54,444 bases of DNA from Rubripirellula obstinata. Its GTDB lineage: Bacteria; Planctomycetota; Planctomycetia; Pirellulales; Pirellulaceae. Under the pieces are notes generated by a model. That model saw nothing but the letters and a program-made list of their open reading frames with translations, was not told the origin of the DNA and did not search any database. The stretch lies in the NCBI RefSeq assembly GCF_001642955.1, contig NZ_LWSK01000028.1:1-54444 (forward strand), written 5' to 3'. Below are positions 16,756 through 25,657 of the stretch, piece by piece (within the stretch, counting starts at the first letter, position 1; each line of letters opens with the position of its first letter). A program made the translations under genes and the position numbers.

Positions 16756-18611
16756 GTCGCCCCCCGTTGGTCGAGCCAATCACGGAGCGGTTTCGATTGA
16801 GTCAAGTCGATGCGGACCAGCGCATCGTGAGGGCAGGCAGCGGCGCACGCGGGGCCGCTAGGCGAATCCTGGCACATGTCACACTTGGTCGCTTTTTGAA
16901 TCGGTTTCTGCGTCGCAATGTCAGTGTAAGGCCGACCGGCATGGTCCTGGACCTGGACCATGTTGATGTTTTCGTACGGGCAAGACGACGCACACACACC
17001 GCAACCAACGCAGATCGATTCGTGGATTCCAACAACGCCGGTTTCGTCATTGCGCGTGATTGCACCGGTGGGGCATCCAATCATGCAAACCGGATCATCG
17101 CATTGCATGCACGCCTGGGTGAATTGCAACCGTTCGTGCGAGATTCCCTGGCGAGTGAAACGGGGATTGCCGTCGTGAGTCGCCGCGCAAGCCCTCACGC
17201 AATCATCGCATCGCGTGCAGCGGTGCAGATCGATCACCATCGCCTGTTGACCATTGTTCAGTCGATTTTGAACAACAAATTCCAGCAGACCGGTTGGTTG
17301 GAATCGCTGGCCACCCGAAGTCGGCAAGTCATTCCAGTCCGATTTAGCGACCGCTTTGTCTCGATTCGATTTGCGTCGATCTTCTTTCCCGCTTCGATCT
17401 GCATCTTGGTTTTGCAATAAAGCGGCAACCTGTTCGGGCAATTCACTGCGACGAACGAACGGAAGGATCTCGGTCGCAAACACTTCGACCGGGATTTGCA
17501 GCGTGTCCAGGAACCCGACGGCACGAAGAGAATGCTTTAAAGTTCGCGGCGCAGAGTTGTCGGTCCTGGCCGAATTCGTTGCCACTTCTTCGAGTCCAAA
17601 TAGATGGCCTTTTCCCAAATACGCGGTCGTTCGCTCCGATGCACCGTAGGCCTGAGACAACCTTGCAAAGCCGCTGCGAACGATAATCAGGTCCGTTGGC
17701 ATGGCGCCCTCGGACGCTACCAGCGGCTCCGATGCAATTTGCTGTTCGACGGGGAGCGTTCGACTTTTCTTGTAATCGGCATTCCATTCCATCCGTCCGT
17801 AAGAACGCATTTGGGTCGCTTTCGCGACGCGTTCCAATCCGGCTTCGGGAAGATGGCGCAGCAGTGGGAGTTCACGGAGATGAACGGTCAACCAATTTTC
17901 GCGATAGTGTTTGTCCAGCGTGTCGGCGAAGCATGGATCACGACGGAGGATACGAAGCCCTTGCCAACGAATTTCTAGCAGTGTGGTTTCCGTCTTGGCG
18001 ATCACGGTCGCCGTTCGCGGTGACCGGTACATCGCGGCAACTTCGCCAAACAGTTCGCCCGGCCCGATCGTAATCGTGTTGCTGCCTTTTAGAACGCCGC
18101 CAAAATCTTGAAGGAAAACTGCGGGGCGATCGTCCACTTGTCGAATTGACGCGGGATTATTTTGATTGTCGTGTTCATCGTTGGCAGGAAGGTCAGTGGT
18201 CACCTGATCGGGACGCCTTGCTTCGACCAACTTGGATCGCCCCAAATACGATTGGCCTAAGTATTCACCCAGTGCATCGATCCAGGATTTCTTCTCAACC
18301 GGCGGTCGCCCCAACAACTTGGGATCCAATGAATCCACCAGGACGCTTGTTTCCCCTGACAGCACCAAGAACGCACTGTTGCCATAATCGCCTTCTCGAA
18401 CAATCACTTCGCCAGGTTCGCATCGATGCAGGCGAGTGTCGCCGCGAATAATGCCTTCGATCGGAGCACCCCGCGGGAACGCCGACTCATCCATGCTGGC
18501 GAACGGTTGCCGACTGCGCAGCCACTTAACGTCCGCGTCGGTCATCGACGCATCCATCGGCTCCGTCCAACGGGCAGGACGACGCACGGCAATAGGCTCT
18601 TCCGTCGTCAT
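16752..18611 (-). CDS. Cyclic-nucleotide-binding-domain / four-cluster ferredoxin fusion
   Basis: The 619-residue protein has two cNMP-binding-like domains in the first ~390 residues: EGDYGNSAFLVLSGETSVLV...GPGELFGEVAAMYRSPRTATV, then a second copy around LRHLPEAGLERVAKAT...GKGHLFGLEEVATNS. A linker of about 60 charged residues follows, then a DmsB/NrfC-type ferredoxin domain with four [4Fe-4S] sites: CTRCDDCVRAC, CMQCDDPVCMIGCP, CVGCGVCASSCP and CDMCQ-x7-CAAACP. No haem or flavin site and no export signal is seen, so it is probably cytoplasmic. It is first in the operon with cytochrome b and decaheme cytochrome c. The nucleotide-binding domains suggest the electron path is gated by a ligand. 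Confidence 0.87.
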   Translation of the reverse strand: MTTEEPIAVRRPARWTEPMDASMTDADVKWLRSRQPFASMDESAFPRGAPIEGIIRGDTRLHRCEPGEVIVREGDYGNSAFLVLSGETSVLVDSLDPKLLGRPPVEKKSWIDALGEYLGQSYLGRSKLVEARRPDQVTTDLPANDEHDNQNNPASIRQVDDRPAVFLQDFGGVLKGSNTITIGPGELFGEVAAMYRSPRTATVIAKTETTLLEIRWQGLRILRRDPCFADTLDKHYRENWLTVHLRELPLLRHLPEAGLERVAKATQMRSYGRMEWNADYKKSRTLPVEQQIASEPLVASEGAMPTDLIIVRSGFARLSQAYGASERTTAYLGKGHLFGLEEVATNSARTDNSAPRTLKHSLRAVGFLDTLQIPVEVFATEILPFVRRSELPEQVAALLQNQDADRSGKEDRRKSNRDKAVAKSDWNDLPTSGGQRFQPTGLLEFVVQNRLNNGQQAMVIDLHRCTRCDDCVRACAATHDGNPRFTRQGISHERLQFTQACMQCDDPVCMIGCPTGAITRNDETGVVGIHESICVGCGVCASSCPYENINMVQVQDHAGRPYTDIATQKPIQKATKCDMCQDSPSGPACAAACPHDALVRIDLTQSKPLRDWLDQRGAT

Positions 18612-18790
18612 TTCGCCCTTGGAAATAGCGGAAAAAGGGCGTCTGGGTCAAGCTGAATGCCGCATCGATTCTCTTCCGTGAAACTGGTCTGCAAGTCAAT
18701 TTTCCTTCATCGAGTTGGTCGCAGTTGAGTTGGTCGCAGGGCTGTTAAACTATTAGACCCAATCCCCGCTTTTTGGCACATAGGTAACCG

Positions 18791-20251
18791 ATGGCAATTC
18801 AACGCGAACGTCAATTCATTTTCATTTTGGTTCTGAGTTGCTTTTGGCAGGTTTTCCTTGATTTTGCGATCGTTCAAAACGTCATCGCTGGCAACGGCGA
18901 TTTGCAAAATCCACCGAACGTCGTCTTAATCGTCGCTGATGATCTTGGTTTTGCAGACGTTGGGTTTCATGGCAGCACGCAAATCAAGACGCCAAACCTG
19001 GATCTTCTTGCCAGTGGCGGTGCGGTTTGTGAAAACGGGTATGTCAGTTCGCCGGTTTGCAGTCCATCGCGAGCCGGTTTGTTGACAGGTCGCAATCAAG
19101 TCAGTTTTGGGTACGACAACAATTTGGGGCTTCCCCAGCCTGGGATGGATCCGCAGCTTTGCGGGCTGCCCGTTGGTGAGCGAACGATCGCTGATCGATT
19201 GGGCGAACTGGGATACAAGACCGGGCTGATTGGCAAATGGCATCTCGGTAAGCTGCCGCAATTTCATCCGCTCAAAAGAGGTTTCGACGAATTCTGGGGA
19301 TTCACCGGTGGCGGGCATTACTATTTCCCCACGCCCGTGGGAACTGGATACGATTCGCCGATCGAGTGCAATTACGCAGAGCCAAAAGCGATTACCTACA
19401 TCACTGATGACATTGGTGACGAGTCAGTCAGTTTTATCGAGCGTCATCGCGAAAAGCCATTCTTTCTGTTTGCCTCATTCAACGCCCCCCACGCCCCGAT
19501 GCAAGCGACTGAAGCCGACTTAAAGCTGTATCAGCACATCAAAGGGAAAAAGCGACGAGCTTACTGCGCGATGGTGCATCGCTTGGATGTCAACGTCGGT
19601 AAGATTCAAACAGCACTCCAAGAAGCTGGCATTGCAGAAAACACGATGACCGTTTTTATCAGCGACAATGGTGGTCCCGTCAATGCGAACGCATCATGCA
19701 ACGCGCCGCTGAATGGTCAAAAAGGAATCCTGCTCGAAGGCGGGATGCATGTTCCCTACGTCATTCACTTTCCCGCCAAGATCAAGCCGGGAACCAAGTA
19801 TTCGCACAGCGTTACTTCGCTTGACTTTGCCCCCACGTTCGTCGTTGCCGCGGGCGGAACGATTGACGCAAACGCAAAGTTTGACGGTGTCGATCTGCTT
19901 CCTTACCTCACTGGAAAAGTCGATTCGCCGCCTCATGAAACGTTGCTGTGGAAGTTTACGATCAGCGCTGCGATGCGTCGTGGTCCATGGAAGCTGGTCC
20001 GGGTGCCAGATCGGATGCCGATGCTATTCAATCTTGATGAAGACATCTCAGAGCAAAACGATGTCGCGTCTGAAAACATCGATCGCATCCAGCGAATGAT
20101 GAAAGACCTGGGACAGTGGGATGTTCGACTGCCGTACCCAGTACACCTGGAGGGAGCCGTGTGGAAATCGCGGCAGTTAGATTTATACGACGAGACTTAT
20201 CAACTGACGCAACCAGAAACGCTGAAAGAGATTCCCCTACAAAATCGCTAG
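18791..20251 (+). CDS. Secreted sulfatase (formylglycine type)
   Basis: The 486-residue protein has an N-terminal hydrophobic signal and the sulfatase core: NVVLIVADDLGFADVGFHG with metal-binding aspartates, the CSPSRAGLLTGR motif whose Cys is converted to formylglycine, GKWHLG, and ISDNGGP. The CxPSR motif requires an anaerobic or aerobic maturase encoded elsewhere. Planctomycetes use many such enzymes on algal sulfated polysaccharides; the substrate is unknown. It is divergent from the Fe-S operon, with a 180-bp gap holding a short direct repeat (GAGTTGGTCGCAG, twice, around 18712-18738). Its stop overlaps the converging U32 gene by 15 bp. Confidence 0.93.
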   Translation: MAIQRERQFIFILVLSCFWQVFLDFAIVQNVIAGNGDLQNPPNVVLIVADDLGFADVGFHGSTQIKTPNLDLLASGGAVCENGYVSSPVCSPSRAGLLTGRNQVSFGYDNNLGLPQPGMDPQLCGLPVGERTIADRLGELGYKTGLIGKWHLGKLPQFHPLKRGFDEFWGFTGGGHYYFPTPVGTGYDSPIECNYAEPKAITYITDDIGDESVSFIERHREKPFFLFASFNAPHAPMQATEADLKLYQHIKGKKRRAYCAMVHRLDVNVGKIQTALQEAGIAENTMTVFISDNGGPVNANASCNAPLNGQKGILLEGGMHVPYVIHFPAKIKPGTKYSHSVTSLDFAPTFVVAAGGTIDANAKFDGVDLLPYLTGKVDSPPHETLLWKFTISAAMRRGPWKLVRVPDRMPMLFNLDEDISEQNDVASENIDRIQRMMKDLGQWDVRLPYPVHLEGAVWKSRQLDLYDETYQLTQPETLKEIPLQNR

Positions 20252-22798
20252 CGGATTGCGTTTGGTTTCCAACGTGCCGCGAGTCACACCGACTCGATTA
20301 CTTGCATCCAGTTGTTTCCAAACTTCGTGGCCGCCGATCTGACCAGCGATCAGCCGTTGATACAGTTCAATGGTTCGCTTTGCGTCACTGGCTTTCTCTT
20401 CCAACAATTCAACGCGGAACCATCGCACACCGGCGCTGACCAGGTCCGACGTAATCTCGGCACCGCTTTGCGCCGTCGCGTTGTAGAGCGTATTTCGGCA
20501 CGCGACATCAGCTTGCAGCGGATGTTCCGCGCCAACTCGGTCACGTAGTTGGACAATGTGATCGTCGCATGGTCTGCCGCAATTGGTTTTGTTGGTTCCC
20601 GGTGACATCACGCTGCAAAAAACACAGTGCTCCATGTGGAACATTGGCATGTGTTGATGAATAACCACTTCCATCCAAGACGACGGAAGCGAATCGATTA
20701 GATCCATCAATTGATCACGGTTCAAATCGTAGGATGCGGTGATTCGAGACGCACCGGAATCGCGAATCCATTGGGCAGACCGATGGTTGGCAACGTTTAA
20801 TGAAAAGTCGGCGAAGACATCAAAGTCTGATTCGCGAAAGTACTCCATCGCAGCAAGATTACGAGCCAGAATGGCGTCGGGGCGATGACGGTGCAGCACC
20901 TTCAACAAACCCATTTCACCGGGTTTTTGCATTCGCACGGTTCCGATGGCGATCGGAACGCCGTGCCCACGAGCGATCTGGACCGCCGCAGCGTAGCGGC
21001 GAACGTCGTGCAAATCGACGTACACATAGTCGGCACCGGCCTTGCAAGCAGCCTCGATTTGTTCTTCGGTTCGACACAAAACAGACAACTGCGGCGAAAC
21101 AGATTCCGCGGCTTGCTCCGACGCAATCGGCTGTAACAGCGATTCGCCTGCCAGGACGTTGATGGAGCGTTTGGGTGGTTCGCTTAACTTGCTTTCCAAT
21201 TGCCCGACCAGTTCGCGGCGGACGTCGTTCAGCATCTTCATCGGCACCATCGGGCCGCCATCGACGTGGGCAATCAATTGCCCCAGTTCAAATGGAGTAC
21301 CACCAAGGCGGCCTAGTTTTTCGCGAAGGATCGATTCTTCGATCGGACGTTTGTTGGCAGCATCCAGCGGCGTGTCACCGCTGGCGGATACTTCGATTCC
21401 ACGTCCAAGCTTTGCCACGACCTGCAGCGGTTGTCCCACGTTTGCGGTCACTGTCATGTCGATCGTTTGCCGGGCAGTTGGATCGACGACTTCATAGGTT
21501 TGTCGAAGTCGTCGATTCAATTTTGGGTCATCGTTTTTGAAGACGACTTGATCCACATCGACCAGAGACCAATTGATTTCGTCGCGTCCGAAGCCAACCC
21601 AGACGGTGACACCGGCCGGTACGTTCTTGCAAGACACGCCACTGGAATCGATCAGTTCGTAAATTCGACCGCCTGTCTTTTGAGCCTCGTTTTGACTGTC
21701 CTGCCCCGTTTCGATTGCCAAGCCGTCGCCCAACGCCAGCGGTGCTGCGACGTGTAATTCGATTCGATCTTTATCGAAATCAAGAATCCGGCCCAGCTCG
21801 ATGCCGCGTTTGGAATTCTGCAATCCGGGAACCAAGCGTTTGTGATCGTTCCCTTCAAGCCAGCCGGGTGAAAAACCTCGCGAGAAAGACAGTTCCATTT
21901 CGCGTTTGGATTGCTCGCTCACCGTGACCGTTCCCTTGGCAACCGCTTCATCAATCGCGGATCGGTAGTGCCGCGTGATGTTGGCGACGTATTCAGGAGT
22001 TTTCAAGCGGCCTTCGATCTTGATTGACGCAACGCCGGTGTCGATCAAGTCAGGGATCGCGGCGTAACCGGCTAGGTCTTGTGGGCTAAGCAAATACTTG
22101 ACGTCATCGAGTGGGCGATCTTCGTTGTCAACAATCAACTCGTAAGGCAGGCGACACGCCTGGGCACATTGTCCGCGATTGGCACTGCGACCGCCAAGCG
22201 ATTCGCTGGTCAAGCATTGGCCTGAATACGCGACGCACAAGGCCCCGTGAATGAAAACTTCCAACGGCATGTCGGTCGCCGACGCGATCTTGCGTATTTC
22301 AGCGATCGACAACTCACGCGCCAACACGACTCGCGACAAACCCAACCGCTCGGCCACGGCGATCGTTTCCGCACTGGTCAAACTCATCTGAGTCGACGCG
22401 TGGATTTCCAATTCAGGGCAGACTTCGCGAACGATTCTTGCGACGCCAAAGTCTTGGACCAGGACCGCGTCGATTCCTGCTTCGGCAATTCGTTTGACTG
22501 TTTCGACCAGCGGCGGCATTTCCGATGGGAACACCAACGTGTTCATCGTTGCGTAACCGCGAACGCCGCGCCGGCGAAGCATTTGCCCCAGTTGCGGCAG
22601 ATCGGCCAAGCCGAAGTTGGTCGCACGATGACGAGCGTTGAAGCCGCAATCGAGACCGAAGTAGATTGCGTCAGCCCCGTTTTCGATTGCCGCAGTGGCG
22701 CACCGCCAATCACCCGCGGGTGAAAGCAGTTCGATGGGCGAAGAAGCCGGTGGTGTGCCTGGCGATTTGGACGGCGAAGGTGTGGCGTTTGAATTCAT
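20237..22798 (-). CDS. U32 family protein (RlhA/YdcP-like RNA hydroxylase type)
   Basis: The 853-residue protein begins with a Pro/Ser-rich leader, then LLSPAGDWRCATAAIENGADAIYFG, the usual opening of U32 proteins. Cysteines in ALCVAYSGQCL...RGQCAQACRLP have the spacing C-x6-C-x15-C-x3-C, the [4Fe-4S] site known for this family. After a beta-rich middle (DUF3656-like) a second TIM-like half follows from about residue 580, with CVFCSVMSPGTNKTNC near the end. Relatives include RlhA (23S rRNA C2501 hydroxylation) and TrhP; length and the extra domain favour RlhA-like. 'Peptidase' is a historical label with little support. Confidence 0.82.
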   Translation of the reverse strand: MNSNATPSPSKSPGTPPASSPIELLSPAGDWRCATAAIENGADAIYFGLDCGFNARHRATNFGLADLPQLGQMLRRRGVRGYATMNTLVFPSEMPPLVETVKRIAEAGIDAVLVQDFGVARIVREVCPELEIHASTQMSLTSAETIAVAERLGLSRVVLARELSIAEIRKIASATDMPLEVFIHGALCVAYSGQCLTSESLGGRSANRGQCAQACRLPYELIVDNEDRPLDDVKYLLSPQDLAGYAAIPDLIDTGVASIKIEGRLKTPEYVANITRHYRSAIDEAVAKGTVTVSEQSKREMELSFSRGFSPGWLEGNDHKRLVPGLQNSKRGIELGRILDFDKDRIELHVAAPLALGDGLAIETGQDSQNEAQKTGGRIYELIDSSGVSCKNVPAGVTVWVGFGRDEINWSLVDVDQVVFKNDDPKLNRRLRQTYEVVDPTARQTIDMTVTANVGQPLQVVAKLGRGIEVSASGDTPLDAANKRPIEESILREKLGRLGGTPFELGQLIAHVDGGPMVPMKMLNDVRRELVGQLESKLSEPPKRSINVLAGESLLQPIASEQAAESVSPQLSVLCRTEEQIEAACKAGADYVYVDLHDVRRYAAAVQIARGHGVPIAIGTVRMQKPGEMGLLKVLHRHRPDAILARNLAAMEYFRESDFDVFADFSLNVANHRSAQWIRDSGASRITASYDLNRDQLMDLIDSLPSSWMEVVIHQHMPMFHMEHCVFCSVMSPGTNKTNCGRPCDDHIVQLRDRVGAEHPLQADVACRNTLYNATAQSGAEITSDLVSAGVRWFRVELLEEKASDAKRTIELYQRLIAGQIGGHEVWKQLDASNRVGVTRGTLETKRNPLAIL

Positions 22799-22829
22799 GC
22801 CACGCAGTATAGCGTGACTGGTGATTTAT

Positions 22830-23534
22830 TCAGGCTGCCATGGGCCGGTCGGATGTGCGGTCGGATGAGCGATCGCCGCTGTCCGTTTCAACAATCACTC
22901 GCGGCGATCGTTCGGTCGGATCATGCTGAGCTTCCAAATCATGCAGCACGGCGGCCAATTTCTGTGCAAACGCGGCCAAATCGTCATCTTCGCCGACATG
23001 GATGGGGTCACCAAAGTAGACATTGACACATGAAAACGGCATCGGAATTTGCAGTCGGTCCCAGGCTCGCGACAAAATGATCCGGCGGTTGGGAACCAAG
23101 ATCACGGGCATCACGGGCATGCCAGACTTTTTGGCTGCCAAACCGATGCCTTTTTGAACGGTCCCACGCGGCCCCTTGGGGCCATCGACCGCAATCACGC
23201 CGCGATGCCCATCGCGGACCTTGCGAATCATTTGCTGCAGCGCACTTGCACCACCCTTGGACGCTCGTCCGCTGCTGCCACGGACCAATTGTTTACGAAA
23301 GATTTTCAACATCGGGGCGACGATATCGCCATCGGCGGATCGCGAAACCATGGCAACCGTTCCAGCTTCACCGAACATCCCGGCAGCAATCTGGTGCGCG
23401 TGCAGTTGTCCGTAAATGTACGATTGCCCGCTATCGAGCACTTCTTGGCGGCGATCGTTGTGGACGCGGCGAATGCATGTCAACCGAACAGCAAACATGG
23501 TCAGGGCAATCATCCAGCCTAAAACGCGATTCAT
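22830..23534 (-). CDS. DUF374 lysophospholipid acyltransferase-like protein
   Basis: The 234-residue protein has an N-terminal hydrophobic stretch, then YGQLHAHQIAAG, VAMVSRSADGDIVAPML, LVRGSSGRASKGGA and AVDGPKGPRGTVQKGIG. The DGPKGPRG motif and the RGSS sequence are diagnostic of the DUF374 group, which is related to lysophospholipid acyltransferases and to LpxL-type enzymes. It may acylate lipid A precursors or glycolipids. It lies 31 bp upstream of the U32 gene in the same direction, so cotranscription is likely. Confidence 0.82.
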   Translation of the reverse strand: MNRVLGWMIALTMFAVRLTCIRRVHNDRRQEVLDSGQSYIYGQLHAHQIAAGMFGEAGTVAMVSRSADGDIVAPMLKIFRKQLVRGSSGRASKGGASALQQMIRKVRDGHRGVIAVDGPKGPRGTVQKGIGLAAKKSGMPVMPVILVPNRRIILSRAWDRLQIPMPFSCVNVYFGDPIHVGEDDDLAAFAQKLAAVLHDLEAQHDPTERSPRVIVETDSGDRSSDRTSDRPMAA

Positions 23535-23689
23535 CAGTGGACAACTTAGTGCAGGGAGGTGCAGGGAGGTGTGCGGAACAGCAAAACATCCCCGGTATAC
23601 AGAAAATTCCCCTTCGAGGTGAATGGCAGTTCCGGCGTGAAACTAAGCGACTTGGTGCCAACTTTGCGTGTTTGCGCAGCAGCCGTCCG

Positions 23690-24148
23690 TTACTTCTTTG
23701 CCGCGGCTCGATACTTGTCGATCAGTTTTTTGATATCGTCCGGATCGCGAAGGCCGCTGACGTCGATTTCGATGCCGGCTTGCCCGCTGCTGCTGATTCC
23801 GATTCGGCCGGTGCCGAGAACCCGCTGGGCAAACGTCTGCGTCAATTGAACGTTGCGGATGTCACGATGCCAAACTTCGGTGATGCTTCGCGACAGCCAT
23901 CCTTGATGTAATCGCGTCCGCAAATTTGTGACCGTCAATTCGGTGCTGCGGGCACGCAGATACCAAATAACAAAAATCACAATACCAATCACGGCCGGGC
24001 ACAAAATGACCGACAACGCAAAACCAATTGGATGGTTACGGAACATCGATGGACTGGCGACGTACAGTGTTTCTTCGTTTTCAGGCACGGAAATGGCGAC
24101 TTTGGTTGGAGGAAATGGCTGCCACCGGAAAAGATAACGTTCCGACAA
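23690..24148 (-). CDS. Membrane protein with bacterial PH domain
   Basis: The 152-residue protein has one or two hydrophobic helices (IGFALSVILCPAVIGIVIFVIWYL) followed by a compact beta-rich domain: TELTVTNLRTRLHQGWLSRSITEVWHRDIRNVQL...GRIGISSSGQAGIEIDVSGLRDPDDIKKLIDKY. The pattern is that of YdbS/YdbT-like bacterial PH (DUF304) domains. TTG at 24148 is the start in the open frame. The function of such proteins is unknown. Confidence 0.72.
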   Translation of the reverse strand: MSERYLFRWQPFPPTKVAISVPENEETLYVASPSMFRNHPIGFALSVILCPAVIGIVIFVIWYLRARSTELTVTNLRTRLHQGWLSRSITEVWHRDIRNVQLTQTFAQRVLGTGRIGISSSGQAGIEIDVSGLRDPDDIKKLIDKYRAAAKK

Positions 24149-24262
24149 AGGTTATGCACGATCAGGGTCCGATCGGGGCGCTATTCTTGGGCATTTTCCA
24201 AGCATTGCCAACCAGATCCTCTACGACAAGCAGGGCCAGGCAAGAAGGAGGTGGTACAACTA

Positions 24263-24724
24263 CTACTTATGCGTCATTTCTGCCACCGCTGGATTGGTTG
24301 TCCGAAAAACCACTTCTCGGCAATCGGCTGCCTCAGTCAATTCGATCTCAATCCATAGCGTTTCCTCCGGCATCAATTCTGCGACTCGGTCGGCCCATTC
24401 CACGATCGTCCAAGCCTGCTCTTCAAACAATTCGTCCACGCCCAGATCGTAGAACTCGTTTTCATCGGCCAATCGATACGCATCCAAGTGATGCAGTTTG
24501 AAATGCGGGCCTTGATGCGACTGCAGCAACGTGAACGTGGGACTGGTCACGTTCGCAACATCGATCCCGGCGGCCACGGCAATCGCTTGCACCAGCGTGG
24601 TTTTCCCAGCACCCAAAGTCCCCACCAACCCGATCACAAGCCGCGCAGGAAACCGCTGCACCATCGAAGCTGCGATCGCTGGCAAGTCGTCTAAAGAAAC
24701 CGAGTGAATCGAATGTTGGTGCAT
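24263..24724 (-). CDS. tsaE: tRNA t6A biosynthesis ATPase TsaE
   Basis: The protein has about 153 residues with the P-loop GLVGTLGAGKTTLVQAIA, the switch-like TSPTFTLLQSHQG, HLDAYRLADENEFYDLGVDEL and WADRVAELMPEETLWIEIEL, all typical of TsaE (YjeE). It supports TsaB/TsaD in making threonylcarbamoyladenosine at position 37 of ANN-decoding tRNAs. The Met at 24724 (MHQHSIHSV) fits the family length and avoids overlap with yidD, whose stop lies at 24745. Confidence 0.93.
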   Translation of the reverse strand: MHQHSIHSVSLDDLPAIAASMVQRFPARLVIGLVGTLGAGKTTLVQAIAVAAGIDVANVTSPTFTLLQSHQGPHFKLHHLDAYRLADENEFYDLGVDELFEEQAWTIVEWADRVAELMPEETLWIEIELTEAADCREVVFRTTNPAVAEMTHK

Positions 24725-24744
24725 GAAAATGTGTGTGAATTGAA

Positions 24745-24978
24745 TCAGGGTGGGTCGTAACCGCCGGGGTGCCAGGGATGACATTTGAGGATTCGTTTGA
24801 CGGTTCGATACAGACCAACGATTGGCCCGTGCTTGGCAAGCGAATCGACTGCGTACTGGCTACACGTCGGCGTGAATCGGCACGTTGGCGGCAACATCGG
24901 ACTGATGCCACGTTGGTAAAACCGAATCGGTATAATCAAGAGTCGTGTGACGAGTCGTCCAAGCATGTCTGTTAACAT
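24745..24978 (-). CDS. yidD: YidD membrane protein insertion efficiency factor
   Basis: The 77-residue protein matches YidD nearly end to end: an amphipathic N terminus, [30 protein letters not shown] with the two conserved Cys, then [28 protein letters not shown]. It assists YidC-dependent insertion. It is usually beside rnpA and yidC; here it is beside tsaE instead. It is divergent from the cytosine deaminase with 42 bp between starts. Confidence 0.95.
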   Translation of the reverse strand: MLTDMLGRLVTRLLIIPIRFYQRGISPMLPPTCRFTPTCSQYAVDSLAKHGPIVGLYRTVKRILKCHPWHPGGYDPP

Positions 24979-25020
24979 AGAACACCGAAGCTTATCCCGC
25001 TATCAACCGGAAAAGATGAC

Positions 25021-25458
25021 ATGGACCCATTTTTGCAAGCTGCGATCGACCAAGCAATTCTGGGCCGCGACGAAGGCGGAATTCCGATCGGTTCAGTGCT
25101 GGTGATCGCTGACCAGATCGTTGGCCGCGGTCACAACCGCCGCGTCCAAAACGGCAGCCCCGTCCTGCACGCCGAAATGGATGCCTTGGAAAATGCAGGC
25201 CGCTTGACCGCCGCCGACTACGCCGCCGCCACGCTCTATTCGACGCTATCACCCTGCGACATGTGTAGCGGCGCGGCGCTGCTGTACAAAATTCCCCGCA
25301 TTGTGGTCGGTGAAAACCAGACCTTTTCTGGCCCAGAAGAATACGTTCGCAGCCGAGGTGTTTCGCTGGAAGTCGTGAGTGATCCGACGTGCATTGAGCT
25401 GATGAGAGCGTTCATTGACCAGCATGCGGAGTTGTGGAACGAGGACATCGGAATTTAA
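25021..25458 (+). CDS. Fungal-type cytosine deaminase (CDA superfamily)
   Basis: The 145-residue protein has the zinc motifs VLHAEMDAL (H50, E52) and SPCDMCSGA (C79, C82). What sets it apart from TadA is the stretch TLSPCDMCSGA...IPRIVVGENQTF...RSRGV...VVSDPTC...MRAFIDQ and the ending W-x-EDIG. As I recall, yeast Fcy1 has the same series of motifs, including the ending EDIG. It therefore probably deaminates cytosine to uracil for pyrimidine salvage. The stop codon TAA is also the first three bases of the following 85-bp palindrome. Confidence 0.8.
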   Translation: MDPFLQAAIDQAILGRDEGGIPIGSVLVIADQIVGRGHNRRVQNGSPVLHAEMDALENAGRLTAADYAAATLYSTLSPCDMCSGAALLYKIPRIVVGENQTFSGPEEYVRSRGVSLEVVSDPTCIELMRAFIDQHAELWNEDIGI

Positions 25459-25540
25459 CCACGGATGGCTTTCGCGGGACCACGGATGCGTATGCCCCTA
25501 CGCGCCACATCCGTGGTCCCGCGAAAGCCATCCGTGGTTA
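25456..25540. repeat. 85-bp perfect palindrome, copy 1
   Basis: Two 33-bp arms are exact reverse complements around a 19-base loop. The left arm begins TAACCACGGATGGCTTTCGC and the right arm ends AGCCATCCGTGGTTA. Each arm contains ACCACGGATG twice. The copy at 28401-28485 differs at one loop base only. The stop codon of the deaminase gene is part of the left arm. Confidence 0.95.
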
Positions 25541-25657
25541 TTTTCTTTTTCCGCGCCCTGTTTCAGTTCGCCCGGTGCCCAGGGATTAAGCTAACACCAC
25601 CCGCTTTCCTAAAATCGCTCCTCTTATCCACGCTCCTCTCATCTAAGTGCGAATGCA

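Noticed and set aside
13810-18611. Nitrite (Nrf) or DMSO reductase operon
   Set aside because: The Fe-S subunit is DmsB/NrfC-like, but there is no NrfA (CxxCK haem) and no molybdopterin subunit next to it.
25021-25458. tRNA adenosine deaminase TadA
   Set aside because: The zinc motifs fit, but the sequence after PCDMC and the EDIG ending fit fungal-type cytosine deaminase better.
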